Notes under the pieces: generated by a model
Told to the model about the DNA's origin: nothing
The model's input: only the letters and a program-made list of their open reading frames with translations
Database searches by the model: none
Position numbers and translations under genes: made by a program
In this document: piece after piece, positions 63,620-64,000 of the stretch
Position numbering within the stretch: the stretch's first letter is position 1
Layout: each line of letters begins with the position of its first letter
Assembly (NCBI RefSeq): GCF_020193575.1
Contig: NZ_JADYVD010000020.1
Location: 62,001 to 126,000 of the forward strand
Source: Ensifer sp. IC4062
GTDB lineage: Bacteria > Pseudomonadota > Alphaproteobacteria > Rhizobiales > Rhizobiaceae
Direction of reading: 5' to 3'
Length of the DNA: 64,000 bases

Positions 63620-63979
63620 CTAGGCAGGAGCATGCGGGTTCTGCCGTTCGTCCCACAACGCCCAAGCCGATATCGCCGCAACGAGCAGGCCCAGGACCAC
63701 GTGTGTCCACATGGCATTCACATTCGCGGCGAAGTCGAGCAGCCACGGCGAGACCACCAGCCAGATCCCGATCACCATATTTGCCCATTCCTCCCACTCC
63801 GAGAACGCAGTCAACGTGGCGAGCGCCAAAACGCCTATGACGACACCAACGACCCACGCGTTCCAGGCGGCCATGAACTCACCAGCGAAGCCCATGACCC
63901 ACGGCGAGACGAAAAGGGCGACCGCGAGGACGAGGTTCATCCAGTCCTGCGGTTTTTTTCTTTCCATCAGCGTTGCCAT
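63620..63979 (-). CDS. SPW-repeat membrane protein
   Basis: A 119-residue inner-membrane protein with about four helices and two SPW motifs: ALFVSPWVMGFAGEF and WLVVSPWLLDFAAN, with the helices LAVALFVSPWVMGF, VVGVVIGVLALATLTAF, MVIGIWLVVSPWLL and HVVLGLLVAAISAWALW. ATG 63979 has GGAGGTTGTG upstream. The same type of module is fused to the epimerase at 27993. Function is unknown; SPW proteins often sit in stress-related gene blocks. Confidence 0.85.
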   Translation of the reverse strand: MATLMERKKPQDWMNLVLAVALFVSPWVMGFAGEFMAAWNAWVVGVVIGVLALATLTAFSEWEEWANMVIGIWLVVSPWLLDFAANVNAMWTHVVLGLLVAAISAWALWDERQNPHAPA

Positions 63980-64000
63980 CACAACCTCCACGGATGATGA

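Overview
The window reads as a high-GC alphaproteobacterial genome segment, most likely a rhizobium of the Sinorhizobium/Ensifer-Rhizobium group. The evidence is a copZ-actP-hmrR copper operon behind a MerR-type promoter, two DUF982 proteins (a family concentrated in rhizobia), a ROSE-like RNA thermometer ahead of a small heat-shock gene, and a groESL operon with a perfect CIRCE operator. The species cannot be named from sequence alone. No rRNA, tRNA, insertion sequence, integrase or CRISPR array was seen.

Layout. 1-24,200 is mostly surface-glycan and envelope work. It holds the 3' part of an MscS channel, a GT4 glycosyltransferase with a polysaccharide deacetylase, an MBL-fold hydrolase, a DUF3095 protein, a UDP-sugar dehydrogenase, a nucleotide cyclase and a secreted polysaccharide lyase. 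A four-gene YejFABE-type peptide/oligomer importer, three consecutive glycosyltransferases, a methyltransferase, an unusual ABC transporter with a cyclic-nucleotide-binding partner, and an FkbM methyltransferase follow. 24,221-27,650 is the copper operon (HmrR, ActP, CopZ). 27,993-30,536 encodes one large fusion of epimerase, SPW and VKOR-like domains.

30,887-37,067 is the most interesting part: an apparent RiPP (ribosomally made, modified peptide) locus. A 67-residue candidate precursor peptide is followed by YcaO, TfuA and a class III cyclase-STAND ATPase-TPR protein, all overlapping or translationally coupled. A heme-oxygenase-like diiron oxidase (HDO) candidate is divergently transcribed from the precursor. 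YcaO plus TfuA is the enzyme pair known to install backbone thioamides, so the predicted product is a thioamidated peptide further tailored by an oxidase and perhaps controlled by the cyclase/ATPase. The precursor resembles no product I know.

37,071-47,183 is accessory material: DUF2161, DUF763, a cyclase-YHS fusion, an HMCES-type protein, a DUF4334 protein, small unknowns and a SAM-cyclase-AAA-TPR regulator. 47,795-51,645 holds a serralysin-like RTX metalloprotease and a small Tat-exported YbaY-like protein. 51,881-63,979 is a proteostasis/stress block: a NEW3-ABC exporter operon, DegP, GroESL, two Hsp20 proteins, an NDUFS4-like protein, a CbpA/CbpM pair, a decayed second degP and an SPW membrane protein. 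Its control signals (CIRCE, a sigma-32-like promoter, a ROSE-like leader) point to heat induction.

Assignments come from reading motifs, lengths and gene arrangement; no database search was run.
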